NCBI RefSeq assembly: GCF_000455365.1
Contig: NZ_HG315686.1
Span: forward strand, 384,841-448,840
Direction of reading: 5' to 3'
DNA length: 64,000 nucleotides
Source of the DNA: Halopiger djelfimassiliensis
GTDB taxonomy: Archaea > Halobacteriota > Halobacteria > Halobacteriales > Natrialbaceae
The notes under the pieces were generated by a model, which saw nothing but the letters and a program-made list of their open reading frames with translations, made no database searches and was not told the DNA's origin. Position 1 is the first letter of the stretch. Each line of letters starts with the position of its first letter. This document shows, piece by piece, positions 7,544 to 16,300 of this stretch. Both the position numbers and the translations under genes were made by a program.

Positions 7544-8794
7544 ATGGACTACCACGACTCCGAGAAAGCGAACGCCGTGGCGAGTCGCGTCGCGGAGTTT
7601 ATGGTCGACGTCGTGCTCCCGCGGGAGCGGGAGGCGCTCGAGACGGGCGAGAAACTCTCGATGGACGAACTGGCGGCCCTGTGGGACCGGGCGAAAGATC
7701 GCAACCTGTTCGCTCCGCAGGTCGCACCGGAGTACGGCGGACAGGGGCTGGACTTTCGCGACATGCTGCCGTCGTTCGAGCAGGTCGGCCGGTCGTTGCT
7801 CGGTCCGCTCGCCGTTCGTGCGAACGCGCCTCAAGAGGGGAACATGCACACGCTCGAGCTGGTCGGCACCGAGGACCAGAAAGAACGGTGGCTCAGACCG
7901 CTCGTTCAGGGGGAACTCACGTCGGCGTTTGCGATGACCGAGCCGCGGCAGGGCGGCGGCTCGGACCCGAAAATGCTCCAGAGCACCGCGGTGAAAGACG
8001 GCGACGAGTGGGTCATCAACGCGCACAAGTGGTGGACCACCGACGGATTGGCCGCGGACTTCTATCTGGTGATGGCCCGCACGGATCTGGACGCCCACCC
8101 CTACGAGGGGACGTCGATCGTTCTCGTGCCGGCCGACGCCGACGGCGTCGAGGTCGTCCGGAACATCCCGCATCTCGGCGGCCACGGGCTCACCGAGCGC
8201 GAGGGCGGCCACGCCGAAGTGAAGTTCGACGACGTCCGTGTCCCCCTCGAGAACACCGTCGGCGAGGAAAACCACGGGTTCCGGATCGCGCAGCAGCGAC
8301 TCGGCGGCGGCCGTCTCACCCACTGTATGCGGTATTCCGGCATGGCAAAGCGGTCGCTCGAGATCGCGAAGGCCTATCTCAGCGAGCGGGAAGCGTTCGA
8401 GTCGACGCTCGCGGAGAAACAGGCGCTTCGCCACCGGATCGCGGACGCCGAAACGCGACTGCACGCCGCCCGGACGATGGTTCGCCACGCCGCACGGGAA
8501 CTCGACCGCAGCGACGCTCGTACCGAGGTCGCGATGGCGAAGTTGTTCACGGCAACCGTCACCAACGAAACGATCGACCTCGCGGTGCAGTGTTGTGGCG
8601 GAAACGGGATCGGGAAGGATCTCCCGCTCGCCCATTTCTACGAGAACGTCCGTGCGTTCCGGATCGTCGACGGTGCCGACGAGGTTCACCGGCGAACGAT
8701 CGCCCGGTGGGCGTTCGACGACGTCGACACGGCGGAGCTCGAGTCCACCCTCGAGTTCGACGACGACCTCCGCATCGACGCACTCGACGAGTGA
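7544..8794 (+). CDS. Acyl-CoA dehydrogenase
   Basis: A 416-residue flavoprotein of the acyl-CoA dehydrogenase family that introduces the alpha-beta double bond in acyl-CoA. Visible features: the middle-domain FAMTEP and WWTTDG (FAD and substrate contacts), the R-rich helix region LGGGRLTHCMRYSGMAKRS, and the C-terminal QCCGGNGIGKDLPL FAD-binding segment. It belongs to the longer ACAD10/11-like branch (VSNPKWW-type middle motif reads INAHKWWTTD). The start at 7544 was preferred over an upstream in-frame extension of 57 codons, because TTTACAA at 7514-7520 is about 26 nt before this ATG. A MaoC-type hydratase follows 2 nt after the stop. Confidence 0.92.
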   Translation: MDYHDSEKANAVASRVAEFMVDVVLPREREALETGEKLSMDELAALWDRAKDRNLFAPQVAPEYGGQGLDFRDMLPSFEQVGRSLLGPLAVRANAPQEGNMHTLELVGTEDQKERWLRPLVQGELTSAFAMTEPRQGGGSDPKMLQSTAVKDGDEWVINAHKWWTTDGLAADFYLVMARTDLDAHPYEGTSIVLVPADADGVEVVRNIPHLGGHGLTEREGGHAEVKFDDVRVPLENTVGEENHGFRIAQQRLGGGRLTHCMRYSGMAKRSLEIAKAYLSEREAFESTLAEKQALRHRIADAETRLHAARTMVRHAARELDRSDARTEVAMAKLFTATVTNETIDLAVQCCGGNGIGKDLPLAHFYENVRAFRIVDGADEVHRRTIARWAFDDVDTAELESTLEFDDDLRIDALDE

Positions 8795-8796
8795 GG

Positions 8797-9864
8797 ATGC
8801 CGAGCAAGCCACTGTCGGACCTCGAGGCCCTGATCGGCGACTCGCGACGGACCGTCGAGGAGTTCCGGATCGAAGCGGGGAAAGTCGCGGAGTTCGCCCG
8901 GGCGATCACGGACCCGAATCCGGTCTTCCGGGACGAAGCCGTCGCCCGTGATCGGGGGTACGACCGCCGTCCCGCGCCGCTTCCCTACTCGCAAGTGAGC
9001 CGGTTTCCGCGCTATCGCGTCGACGACCGCGAGCGGTACGGGTTCGACCTCGGCTTTCGACCGGAGTACGTCCTCCACGGCGAACAGGCCTACGAGTACG
9101 ACCGGCCGCTTCTGGTCGGGGACGTGCTGACCGGGACGACGACGCTCGTCGACGTCTTCCAACGTGACGGCGAGCAGGCCGGAACGATGACGTTTGCCGT
9201 CTTCGAAACGGCGTACCGCGATCGGAACGGGGACCGCGTCCTCACCGAGCGAGCGACGGCGATCGAAACGCCGGGTGCGATCGACGATGAGACCCACGAC
9301 GGACCGGCCGAGACCGCCGCGGACGGGAAGCGTAGCGGCTCCACCGTCGACGAACCGACCGCATCGGTCCGGAGCGAAGCCGGGGGAGCCGGAGACGACG
9401 GTTCCGACCGGCGACGTGGAAGCGGCGGCGCTCCCGGCTCCGTCGATCGCGTCCACTCCGTCTCCGACGTCGCCGTCGGTGACGCGGGACCGGCGGTCGT
9501 CGTCGAGGACGTCGAGCGTCGTGATTTCGTCACGTATGCCGGAGCGAGCGGGGACTTCAATCCGATCCACTACGACGAACCGTACGCCCGTGCCGCGGGC
9601 AACGAGAGCGTCTTCGGACAGGGAATGTTCACGGCCGGCGTCGTTTCGCGGGTCGTCACCGACTGGTTCGGTCTCGAGCCGGTTTCGTCGTTCGGCGTGC
9701 GGTTCCGATCGCGCGTATTTCCGGGCGACACGATCGTCGCTACCGGTGAGGTCGACGCCGTCTCCGAGGATGGAACCGTCGAGACGACCCTCAGAGCGAC
9801 GACAAAGACGGGGCGGACGCTGCTGACCGGAACTGCGGCGGCGACGCTTCCGGCCGACGGCTGA
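8797..9864 (+). CDS. MaoC/FAS1-like hot-dog dehydratase, two-domain fusion
   Basis: A 355-residue protein with two hot-dog domains: an N-terminal FAS1-dehydratase-like domain (about 15-160) and a C-terminal MaoC hydratase domain (about 225-350) holding the hydratase motif YAGASGDFNPIHYDEPYA with catalytic Asp and His. They are joined by a linker of about 60 residues rich in Asp, Gly, Ser and Ala. Such enzymes hydrate enoyl-CoA. With the acyl-CoA dehydrogenase 2 nt upstream it would perform successive steps of fatty-acid or branched-chain acyl-CoA breakdown. The true start is the ATG at 8797; the frame is open far upstream only because it shadows the dehydrogenase gene. Confidence 0.88.
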   Translation: MPSKPLSDLEALIGDSRRTVEEFRIEAGKVAEFARAITDPNPVFRDEAVARDRGYDRRPAPLPYSQVSRFPRYRVDDRERYGFDLGFRPEYVLHGEQAYEYDRPLLVGDVLTGTTTLVDVFQRDGEQAGTMTFAVFETAYRDRNGDRVLTERATAIETPGAIDDETHDGPAETAADGKRSGSTVDEPTASVRSEAGGAGDDGSDRRRGSGGAPGSVDRVHSVSDVAVGDAGPAVVVEDVERRDFVTYAGASGDFNPIHYDEPYARAAGNESVFGQGMFTAGVVSRVVTDWFGLEPVSSFGVRFRSRVFPGDTIVATGEVDAVSEDGTVETTLRATTKTGRTLLTGTAAATLPADG

Positions 9865-9879
9865 TTCGATCGCCCCGCC

Positions 9880-10806
9880 TCAGTCGGCGGCCGCCCGTTC
9901 CTCGAGCGCCGAACTGACGTCGGCGTAGCGTTCGAACCGGTCAGCACCGATGTAATCGATCGTATCCTGCAGGTACTTCGTCAACTGCTCGGCGATCCGT
10001 TGCTGGTCGTACCCGTCGAACGGCTGTTCGTAGTCGGTCTCGGCGAGCAGTCGGTTTTCGACGTACTCCTCGATTCGGGGTTCGTAGACGTCCTGAACGA
10101 TGTCCGGTTCGGCATCGGCCAGTTTCCGCATGACCCAGCGGCCGTTTTCGATGTGGCGCGTCTCGTCCTGTCGGATGTGGCCGACCGCCGTCTGGAACGA
10201 CTCGAGGACGACCTCCCGGCCCATTTCGTCGGCTTTCAGTTCGATCATCTGGTCGAAGCTGAGATAGCCGGCGCGGGCGAGTTGCGCCTCCACGATCCCC
10301 ATGTAGTTGAGATAGGCTTCCCCGAGTGCGTAGACGAGTTCGGTCCGATCACCGCTGTTAACCGCCGCAAGCAACTCGTCCGCGGTATCGTAGAGGTCCT
10401 CGGTGCTGTATCCCTGTTCCTGATAGCCGTCTTCGCGGTACTGGGCGGTATCCTGCGTTCCGAAGACTTCCGCGAAGTACCGGCTGAAGAAGTCGGTGTG
10501 TTTCGCCTCCTCGTAGACCTGCTGGGCCAGATACATCTCTTCCTGGACGGTGTCGAAGGGCATCTCGTCGTTGGGCAGGGCATCGAGGGCCATCATGTAC
10601 GGCGCAAGCGTCCGTGTGACGTCCTCCTCTCCGTCGTAAAACCCTGCACACGTCGCGAGGAAGCGATGCTGTTCCGCCGTCGAGAACTGGCTCCAGTCCT
10701 CCCGATCCTGCGTCAGGTCGTAGTCGTCGGGGTCCCACGTTCCTTCGCGTTTCCCGTTGCGGTACAGTTCGTACGACTTCTCGCGGTCGGCGTAATCGAC
10801 CGGCAT
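9880..10806 (-). CDS. R2-like ligand-binding oxidase (R2lox)/ribonucleotide reductase small-subunit-like
   Basis: A 308-residue ferritin-like helical protein. Metal ligands expected for R2 proteins are present: Glu in DGEEDVTRTL, the E..H pair in EEAKHTDFF, and the E..H pair in RQDETRHIENG. The N-terminal WDPDDYDLTQDREDW resembles R2lox proteins, which hold a Mn/Fe cofactor and a bound fatty acid, and no large-subunit gene is nearby, so R2lox is preferred over a true reductase subunit. Telling them apart needs an alignment. TTTTATCC at 10827-10836 on the opposite strand sense, about 26 nt before the ATG, is a good leaderless promoter. Confidence 0.82.
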   Translation of the reverse strand: MPVDYADREKSYELYRNGKREGTWDPDDYDLTQDREDWSQFSTAEQHRFLATCAGFYDGEEDVTRTLAPYMMALDALPNDEMPFDTVQEEMYLAQQVYEEAKHTDFFSRYFAEVFGTQDTAQYREDGYQEQGYSTEDLYDTADELLAAVNSGDRTELVYALGEAYLNYMGIVEAQLARAGYLSFDQMIELKADEMGREVVLESFQTAVGHIRQDETRHIENGRWVMRKLADAEPDIVQDVYEPRIEEYVENRLLAETDYEQPFDGYDQQRIAEQLTKYLQDTIDYIGADRFERYADVSSALEERAAAD

Positions 10807-11011
10807 AAGAGTAATGACACTGTTTCATCGGATAAAACTTGGCAACGTTCTAACAGTCGCGGCGTTCGGACGGCACGTCGTCGGGCCGGCGCGGATCGAC
10901 TCGAGACCGAACAGTTTCGGAGGCAGCCGGCGGCCCGTGACGGTTTCGGATCGATGAGAGTCAGTATTCGGTGTGAAATACTTGATGCCCGACGTTCGCA
11001 ATGGGGGGCGT

Positions 11012-11626
11012 ATGGCAGGGTTCGACCGCCACGCCGCAGGGAACGTCCCGATACCGCTCGCGTTCCGCCGACTCGCAGTCAGTGGTCTCGAGATCGTGAG
11101 TACCCGACCAACTGACGACCGGCCACGGGATGTCGACGCCGACGATACCGGAGAGGAACCGGTTGCGACCGAACGGCCCGGAGCCGCCGATCACGACGAC
11201 GAAGGCGACCACTCCGTGACGCCGTCGGACGGTGGCGACCGCTCCGGGTCCGGAATCGACGCGGTCTCGGTCACGTTCCGTGACTGCGAGACGGTTCGGA
11301 TCACCGGCGACCTCGACGAGGTGATCCTCTCGGTATTCTGGTGGGACGAGTCGGGGACGGTCGGGACGCTCGCCGAGACGGTCGGCGGTGTCGACGGCGA
11401 GCGGATCATCACTGCGACCGAGGTGTTTGGCGAGTTCGCCTACGGTCCCATCGTCTCCGGCGTCGATTGCTTCGCCGCCGGCACACCGATCGTCCCCGGT
11501 GGCGGCGACGTCTCGGTCTCCCGTCCCGACGTCGACGACTGCGTGACGGCAGTGCGAGCCGCTACCGACGGACCGGTCGACCTCGAGCAACCGTTTCCGG
11601 ACCGATCGGGAGCCGACGGCTCCTAA
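11012..11626 (+). CDS. Haloarchaeal protein of unknown function
   Basis: About 204 residues. The first part is hydrophilic and low in complexity (Asp, Glu, Gly, Thr-rich about 40-90), followed by an ordered C-terminal part with VTFRDCETVRITGDLDEVILSVFWWDESGTVGTLAE and a Gly/Pro-rich GTPIVPGGGDVSVSRPD. No known domain was recognised and no signal peptide is seen. The start is uncertain: in-frame ATGs occur at 10973, 10985 and 11012; the last follows a TATA-like AAATACTTG by about 33 nt and begins a clean haloarchaeal coding pattern. Confidence 0.6.
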   Translation: MAGFDRHAAGNVPIPLAFRRLAVSGLEIVSTRPTDDRPRDVDADDTGEEPVATERPGAADHDDEGDHSVTPSDGGDRSGSGIDAVSVTFRDCETVRITGDLDEVILSVFWWDESGTVGTLAETVGGVDGERIITATEVFGEFAYGPIVSGVDCFAAGTPIVPGGGDVSVSRPDVDDCVTAVRAATDGPVDLEQPFPDRSGADGS

Positions 11627-11709
11627 CGGATATATCGATTCGAAACCGGTCCCGTCTGCCGGCTCGAGAAGGTCTTTTTGTCGGAGTTTGCTATGCTGAT
11701 CCGGTCCCC

Positions 11710-13224
11710 GTGACTCGACGGTTTCCGAACCCGATTCGGCTGTGTCTGCAGTGGATCGGCCTCGCGCTCGCCCGGCTCGAGTTGATCGCCCCGGAGCGGG
11801 CGCGCCGGACCACTGCCCTCGCGTGGCCCCGCATCGTCACCGGGCTCGCACGGATGTCGAAAAACGCGGTCGACGTCGCGATGGTCGGCGTCGCCGTCGG
11901 TTCGACCGCGATCGTCGGCGTCGGCTACGCCGCTCCGTTCTGGGGACTCGCGTTCACCGTCGGTGGCGGTATCGCCGGCGGGACGATCGCGCTGGTCTCC
12001 CAGCGATACGGGGCCGACGCGTACGATCAGCTCGGGCAGGCGATTCGTTCGAGCGCGCTGTTGGTACTCGTGGGATCGCTGCCGATCACGGCGGCGTTCT
12101 GGTACTCCCCGGCGGCGTTGCTCTCGCTCATCAGTTCCGATCCGAACGCGATCGCTCAGGGGGCGACTTACCTTCGGATCGTCGGGCTCGGTGTTCCGTT
12201 CGCCGGACTCAACCTCATCGGGAGCCGTACGTTCGTCGGGATGGACGACGCGTGGACGCCGATGGTCGTTCGTGCGGGTGGGGCCGTCGCCAACATCGCG
12301 CTCAACGCCGTCCTCGTTTTCGGACTCGAGTGGGGCGTCGCCGGTGCCGCACTCGGCACCGTCCTCTCGAACGTCGTCGTCACGGCGACGTTCGCGGCCG
12401 GACTGGTCGCGGGCCGACTCCCCGGTCTCGGCTCGTTTCCGGTCGCCGTCGACCCGTTCGGAAGCTACGCCCACGCGGACACCGTCCGGGATTTGCTGAC
12501 GATCGGCCTCCCGGTGTTCGGGACGAAACTGGTCTGGACGGCCGCCGAGTTCCCGATGCTCGCGATCGTCGACCTCTTCGGATCGGAAACCGCCGCCGCT
12601 TACGTCATCACCCGCCGGATCTGGGGGCTGATGAACACACCCGGCTGGGGGTTCGGACTGGCGGCCTCGAGTCTCGTCGGCCAGGAACTCGGAACCGGCG
12701 ACGAACGTCGCGCCGAAGAGTACGGCCGCGAGATCGTCCGGTTTGCCGTCGCGGTCTACGCCGTTGCGGCGGTGATCGTCTTCGTTTTCGCCGAACCGAT
12801 CGTCCTGACGTTCACGTCCAACCCGGACGAACTCGCCGTCTCGACGGCAGTCACGCTCATCTACGCCGCCTGTATCGCCGTCGTCCTGCAGGGGGTCTAC
12901 ACGAGCGCCGCGGGTGCCCTCAAGGCCAGCGGCGACACACGGTGGCCGTTCTACGGCCAACTGCTGGGGATGTTCGGGTTCGCGATTCCGTTGACGTATC
13001 TCGGTGCGGTGGGACTGCGAATTCCCTCCCCGGGAACGGTGCCGGTACTCGAGGTCCCGATTCCCGGAGTCGCGATTCCACCGCTCGGTGTGGCCGGACT
13101 CGGCCTCGCGTTTCTCGCCGAGACCGCCGTTCCCGCCGTGATCAACTACTACCGGTTTTCGACCGGCCGATGGAAGGCGATCAGCCGCGGCTACCGGCCC
13201 GAGACGGCACCGAGCGACGATTGA
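11710..13224 (+). CDS. MATE family multidrug/sodium efflux transporter
   Basis: A 504-residue polytopic protein with about 12 membrane segments in two homologous halves. The N-terminal half has MSKNAVDVAMVGVAVGSTAIVGVGYA and GGGIAGGTIALVSQRYGA, and the second GWGFGLAASSLVGQELGTGD, both typical of MATE exporters, which expel cationic compounds in exchange for Na+ or H+. The GTG at 11710 (product starting VTRRFPNPIRL) fits the family N-terminus; the frame stays open upstream only as a shadow. It is preceded by an oligo-T stretch (11676-11683) that may end the upstream transcript. Confidence 0.9.
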   Translation: MTRRFPNPIRLCLQWIGLALARLELIAPERARRTTALAWPRIVTGLARMSKNAVDVAMVGVAVGSTAIVGVGYAAPFWGLAFTVGGGIAGGTIALVSQRYGADAYDQLGQAIRSSALLVLVGSLPITAAFWYSPAALLSLISSDPNAIAQGATYLRIVGLGVPFAGLNLIGSRTFVGMDDAWTPMVVRAGGAVANIALNAVLVFGLEWGVAGAALGTVLSNVVVTATFAAGLVAGRLPGLGSFPVAVDPFGSYAHADTVRDLLTIGLPVFGTKLVWTAAEFPMLAIVDLFGSETAAAYVITRRIWGLMNTPGWGFGLAASSLVGQELGTGDERRAEEYGREIVRFAVAVYAVAAVIVFVFAEPIVLTFTSNPDELAVSTAVTLIYAACIAVVLQGVYTSAAGALKASGDTRWPFYGQLLGMFGFAIPLTYLGAVGLRIPSPGTVPVLEVPIPGVAIPPLGVAGLGLAFLAETAVPAVINYYRFSTGRWKAISRGYRPETAPSDD

Positions 13225-13302
13225 CGACTGTCACGGTTTTCGGGGCCGATCACGTACTAGTGTGGGACAGTAGTAATCCCTCTCGATCGGCACGTCCCGT
13301 GT

Positions 13303-13458
13303 ATGGGCGACTCGACGGAAGCGGAACGGACGCTCGGCGTCTGCGTTCACTGTGAGTCGGTGTATGCGATCCGGTCGTGGCCGAACGGGAAAACCCGCCC
13401 GATCGGAACGCCACGTAACTGTCCCTGTGGCGAGTGTGAGTTCCGGGTGCTCGAGTGA
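13303..13458 (+). CDS. 51-residue zinc-ribbon protein
   Basis: Starts MGDSTEAERTLGVCVHC and ends CPCGECEFRVLE. The two metal-binding knuckles CVHC and CPCGEC are separated by about 30 residues, a classic zinc ribbon. Haloarchaea have many such tiny proteins, some with regulatory roles; none can be assigned here. Codon use matches its neighbours and the stop is followed by a non-coding gap. A single-gene unit downstream of the MATE gene. Confidence 0.7.
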   Translation: MGDSTEAERTLGVCVHCESVYAIRSWPNGKTRPIGTPRNCPCGECEFRVLE

Positions 13459-13821
13459 CCGTCGCTGCGTCGCCGGGCGACGTGTCGCCGAGGGCCGCAC
13501 GAACCCGGTTCGGACTGGCCGAGCGAAGCATTTTCCGACCCAGAAAACACCCTCACACCACTAATACGAGACAGCAGTAAGCACGACGTGGGGGACGACA
13601 GGTTCGCGCCCGTACGCCTCGTTGGTCCCCCACTGCCCGATCACCGAACTCGAACGACGATGGCCACACCGACTCCGTTCGCGATTCGAAATCGCGGATT
13701 CCGTCGAGTCGTTCGAGGAGCCCTCGCCCACTAGCCGTGGTCTCCCACCACCATCATTTCCCTTTCCGCTTCGCTTCGGCCCCACTGGCAGTCGGCGATC
13801 GCCGTCCGGTACCCGTTGTCT
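13459..13821. other. Intergenic stretch without a convincing gene
   Basis: About 360 nt between the zinc-ribbon gene and the convergent small membrane protein. A 74-codon minus-strand frame (13561-13785) exists but its composition is Ser/Arg/Gly-rich without hydrophobic core, so it is not called. A 7-bp inverted repeat with 3-nt loop (CGCGATT...AATCGCG) lies near 13679-13695. No promoter, RNA or repeat could be recognised beyond this. Confidence 0.5.
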
Positions 13822-14133
13822 TCAATGGTGTCCGTACAACGAGTACATGATCGAAACCAGCCCGAGGAGCCGGCTCACGTTTTCGAAGAACACGATGACG
13901 ATCTGGGCCGTGTCGGTAAGCGTATTCACCGAGATGTTGACCACGAACGGACACAGCGTGAGCAACAACAGCCCGATCGAGAGATAGAGCATCGACTGCG
14001 CGTCGTTGCGCCGATAGCCGCGATAGGCCTGATACGCGATGACGGTCCCAAGCAGCGCGACCAGGAAGAGACTCGCGACGGTCAGCAGTTCGAACATCGT
14101 CGCCTCGTCGATGCGGACGACGTTCCGACTCAT
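13822..14133 (-). CDS. Small four-helix membrane protein (DUF7521-like)
   Basis: A 103-residue protein with three to four hydrophobic helices (about 15-35, 46-63, 68-90), containing AYQAYRGYRRND between the first two, a pattern typical of the haloarchaeal DUF7521 family. Function unknown. Its ATG lies within the last codons of the upstream wHTH gene (overlap of 4 nt), so the pair is translationally coupled; a wHTH regulator followed by this membrane protein is a recurrent haloarchaeal pair, suggesting that the membrane protein senses or supports what the regulator controls. Confidence 0.72.
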   Translation of the reverse strand: MSRNVVRIDEATMFELLTVASLFLVALLGTVIAYQAYRGYRRNDAQSMLYLSIGLLLLTLCPFVVNISVNTLTDTAQIVIVFFENVSRLLGLVSIMYSLYGHH

Positions 14134-14477
14134 CGCATCCCCTCCCACATCTTCGTGAATTTGTCCGCGACGTCTTCCTCGCGATACGTGAGTTCGAGGT
14201 CGAACGCCCCCTCTTCCAGCGACAACTCGAGGCGGTCCAGATTCGCACTGTAGACGCTGTAGTGGTTACCATCCGGTGCGAGTTCCGTCTCTTCGGTAAC
14301 GAGTCGACACTCCTCGAGACGATCAAGACGGCGATAGATCGTCGGCAAGGACGCGTCACACCGTTCACTCAATGTACTAGCGGACATGGGTTCGACGCTC
14401 GTATGGGTGAGGATTTCCCGCGCGTACTCGTCGTCGAGAACCGAAAGGACGGTCGACAGGTCGGTCTCCTCACTCAC
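14130..14477 (-). CDS. Winged helix-turn-helix (ArsR-like) transcriptional regulator
   Basis: A 115-residue protein. The N-terminal 75 residues form a winged helix: VLSVLDDEYAREILTHT, then MSASTLSERCDASLPTIYRRLDRLEECRLV (the recognition helix region) and a wing with TELAPDGNHYSVYS. The C-terminal part (LELSLEEGAFDLELTYRE) may mediate dimerisation. No metal-binding cysteine cluster is seen, so a metal-sensor role is not supported. It probably regulates itself and the coupled membrane protein. Confidence 0.88.
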   Translation of the reverse strand: MSEETDLSTVLSVLDDEYAREILTHTSVEPMSASTLSERCDASLPTIYRRLDRLEECRLVTEETELAPDGNHYSVYSANLDRLELSLEEGAFDLELTYREEDVADKFTKMWEGMR

Positions 14478-14563
14478 TGGTGTCTGTTCGTTTCGGTATT
14501 ACTATGAAAAACGGCCCGGTTTTTCTGAACGAGAAAACACCTTCCGTCGCCGATGCCGAGCAG

Positions 14564-15430
14564 TTAAATCCCGCGGTTTGTGCGGCCGGGTACCCGCCCT
14601 GCAGTGCCGGAGCCGGAATCCATCAGCGCGTCGAAATCGTAGCCGTCGAACGCTTCGGGGTGAATCGACTCCGTTGCGTAGAGATACAGCGCGGTCTTGA
14701 CGACGCCGGAGATAACGCCGCTGACGAGCAACGCGGCGACGACGGTCACGAGACCGATCGTGACGATCGCCCCGAACGAGACGGGACCGGGAAGCACGAC
14801 GGCCGCGACGACGATACTTCCGAGACCGACGATAGTGATCAGTCCCGGAACGATCCCGAGACCGAGCCTCGCACCGGCCGTCTCACCCCACGTCTCCGTA
14901 AATACCGACGCGCTCCGGGAGAACATCCCCGTCGGCGACGGCTCCTCGAAGACGATCACGGGGATGACGAAGAAGGTGGCAATCGTCCAGCCGACGCTGA
15001 ACACCAGCGCCGCGATCCGGGCACCGATCTCCCCGCGGGACTCGAGGAGTCGAATGGCGATTCCGACGACGGCGCTTGCAACCGCCCAGACGAGCAACGG
15101 TCCGGAGTGAGACGCCGCGGCGCTGAGTCCGTCACCGATGTGTGGGTCGTTTCCGCGGAACACCTCCCGAACGGAGTAGACGAGTCCGGCGTTGAACAGG
15201 GCCGTAATGTACGTCGAGCCGACGTAGACGACGAAGAGGCCGGCTAACTCGAGCCAGCCGAGCGAACCGCCGCTGACGAGCACGAGCGGCCCGAGGAGCG
15301 CGAGCACGAACAGCGTGGACGCGATCCCGCTGCAGAGCGGATACACCGCGAGTTTCGGATGCGATCGCAACACGCGGAGACTGGCGACCGAGAGGGCGAA
15401 TCCGGTCTTGAGGCGGCTACCGATTCCCAT
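14564..15430 (-). CDS. DUF6159-like six-helix membrane protein
   Basis: A 288-residue protein with about six membrane segments and the N-terminal signature KTGFALSVASLRVLRSHPKLAVYPL, typical of haloarchaeal DUF6159 membrane proteins. The central ETWGETAGARLGLGIVPGLITIVG and C-terminal KTALYLYATE (near residue 260) are also typical. Function unknown; fold resembles glycerophosphodiester-phosphodiesterase membrane domains or YihY-like proteins only loosely. The ATG at 15430 was chosen because an AATATATT box (15450-15459) lies about 25 nt upstream. Confidence 0.75.
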   Translation of the reverse strand: MGIGSRLKTGFALSVASLRVLRSHPKLAVYPLCSGIASTLFVLALLGPLVLVSGGSLGWLELAGLFVVYVGSTYITALFNAGLVYSVREVFRGNDPHIGDGLSAAASHSGPLLVWAVASAVVGIAIRLLESRGEIGARIAALVFSVGWTIATFFVIPVIVFEEPSPTGMFSRSASVFTETWGETAGARLGLGIVPGLITIVGLGSIVVAAVVLPGPVSFGAIVTIGLVTVVAALLVSGVISGVVKTALYLYATESIHPEAFDGYDFDALMDSGSGTAGRVPGRTNRGI

Positions 15431-15572
15431 AGTCAAACCGTTCTCGTCACCGATAATATATTTATTGTATCGTGTTCGGGGCGAATACATGCCGTTCCGG
15501 TCCCGATAGGGAGCGGCCGACTGCCGAGTAGCTGCTCCATAACTAACCCGTCGAGACCGCTTTCGCTCACTG

Positions 15573-16199
15573 ATGTGGCCGTGGGAGCACGCAGTCGTCG
15601 GCTATCTCGTCTACTCACTGTGTTGTCGGCTCGTCTATCGGGAGTCGCCGACCGGACTCGAGGCGCTCGTGGTCGGGATCGCCTCGGTGCTCCCGGACGT
15701 CGTCGACAAACCGCTTGCGTGGGAGTTCGGCGTCTTCGACGGCGGCTACGCGCTCGCACACTCGGTTTTCGTCGCGGTACCGCTTACCGCCGCCGTCGGT
15801 GTTGTCGCCCGGTCTCGAGGCCGGCCGCGGGCCGGCATCGCGTTCGGGATCGGATACCTCCTTCACCCGCCGGCGGACGTCCTCTACAACTACGTCAGTG
15901 AGGGACAGGCCTACCCGGAACTGATGCTCTGGCCCGTCGCAACGGTCGATGCGGCGGCTGCATCGCCCGGATTCGCCGACGAGTTCGCCCGGCTGTTCGG
16001 ACGCTATCAGCGGCAGGTACTGGCCGGGGAGCTGTCGGCGTACATGCGCGTCCAGCTGGCGCTTGCCGTCGGAACGGTCTTGCTGTGGCTCGTCGACGGT
16101 GCGCCGGTCCTCCGAGAGTGTCTTCGCGGAAGCAAGCGGCTCCTCGCCGCGATCGCCGGCCGCGACGGTTCTGACCCGCCGACGGGGAACCAGCGGTAG
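15573..16199 (+). CDS. Membrane-bound metal-dependent hydrolase-like protein (YdjM/DUF457 type)
   Basis: A 208-residue membrane protein. It begins MWPWEHAVVGYLVYS with His in the first helix, continues with LEALVVGIASVLPDVVDKP and GGYALAHSVFVAVP, and GIGYLLHPPADVL; these conserved H/D residues in helices match the YdjM (LexA-regulated, putative metal-dependent hydrolase) family. The substrate is unknown. It lies upstream of the polysaccharide deacetylase but with its own gap, so shared function is not established. Confidence 0.8.
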   Translation: MWPWEHAVVGYLVYSLCCRLVYRESPTGLEALVVGIASVLPDVVDKPLAWEFGVFDGGYALAHSVFVAVPLTAAVGVVARSRGRPRAGIAFGIGYLLHPPADVLYNYVSEGQAYPELMLWPVATVDAAAASPGFADEFARLFGRYQRQVLAGELSAYMRVQLALAVGTVLLWLVDGAPVLRECLRGSKRLLAAIAGRDGSDPPTGNQR

Positions 16200-16300
16200 G
16201 AACGGGCCGTCGTCATCGACTTCTCCCGGCTCCGAACGTTCCGCTCCCGGATAATGTTGTCATTTACTATCGTATCGGTTCCGATGACAGTGAAACCGTA

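Noticed and set aside
7681-8796. The long plus-strand extension upstream of the MaoC-type gene
   Set aside because: It overlaps the acyl-CoA dehydrogenase in another frame and codes only Arg-rich sequence; the real start is the ATG at 8797.
7493-8812. A 439-codon minus-strand frame
   Set aside because: It is the antisense shadow of the acyl-CoA dehydrogenase gene, made by its G/C third positions; product is Arg/Val/Asp-rich without motifs.
13561-13785. A 74-codon minus-strand frame in the intergenic gap
   Set aside because: Ser/Arg/Gly-rich composition, no recognisable motif and no promoter; treated as non-coding.
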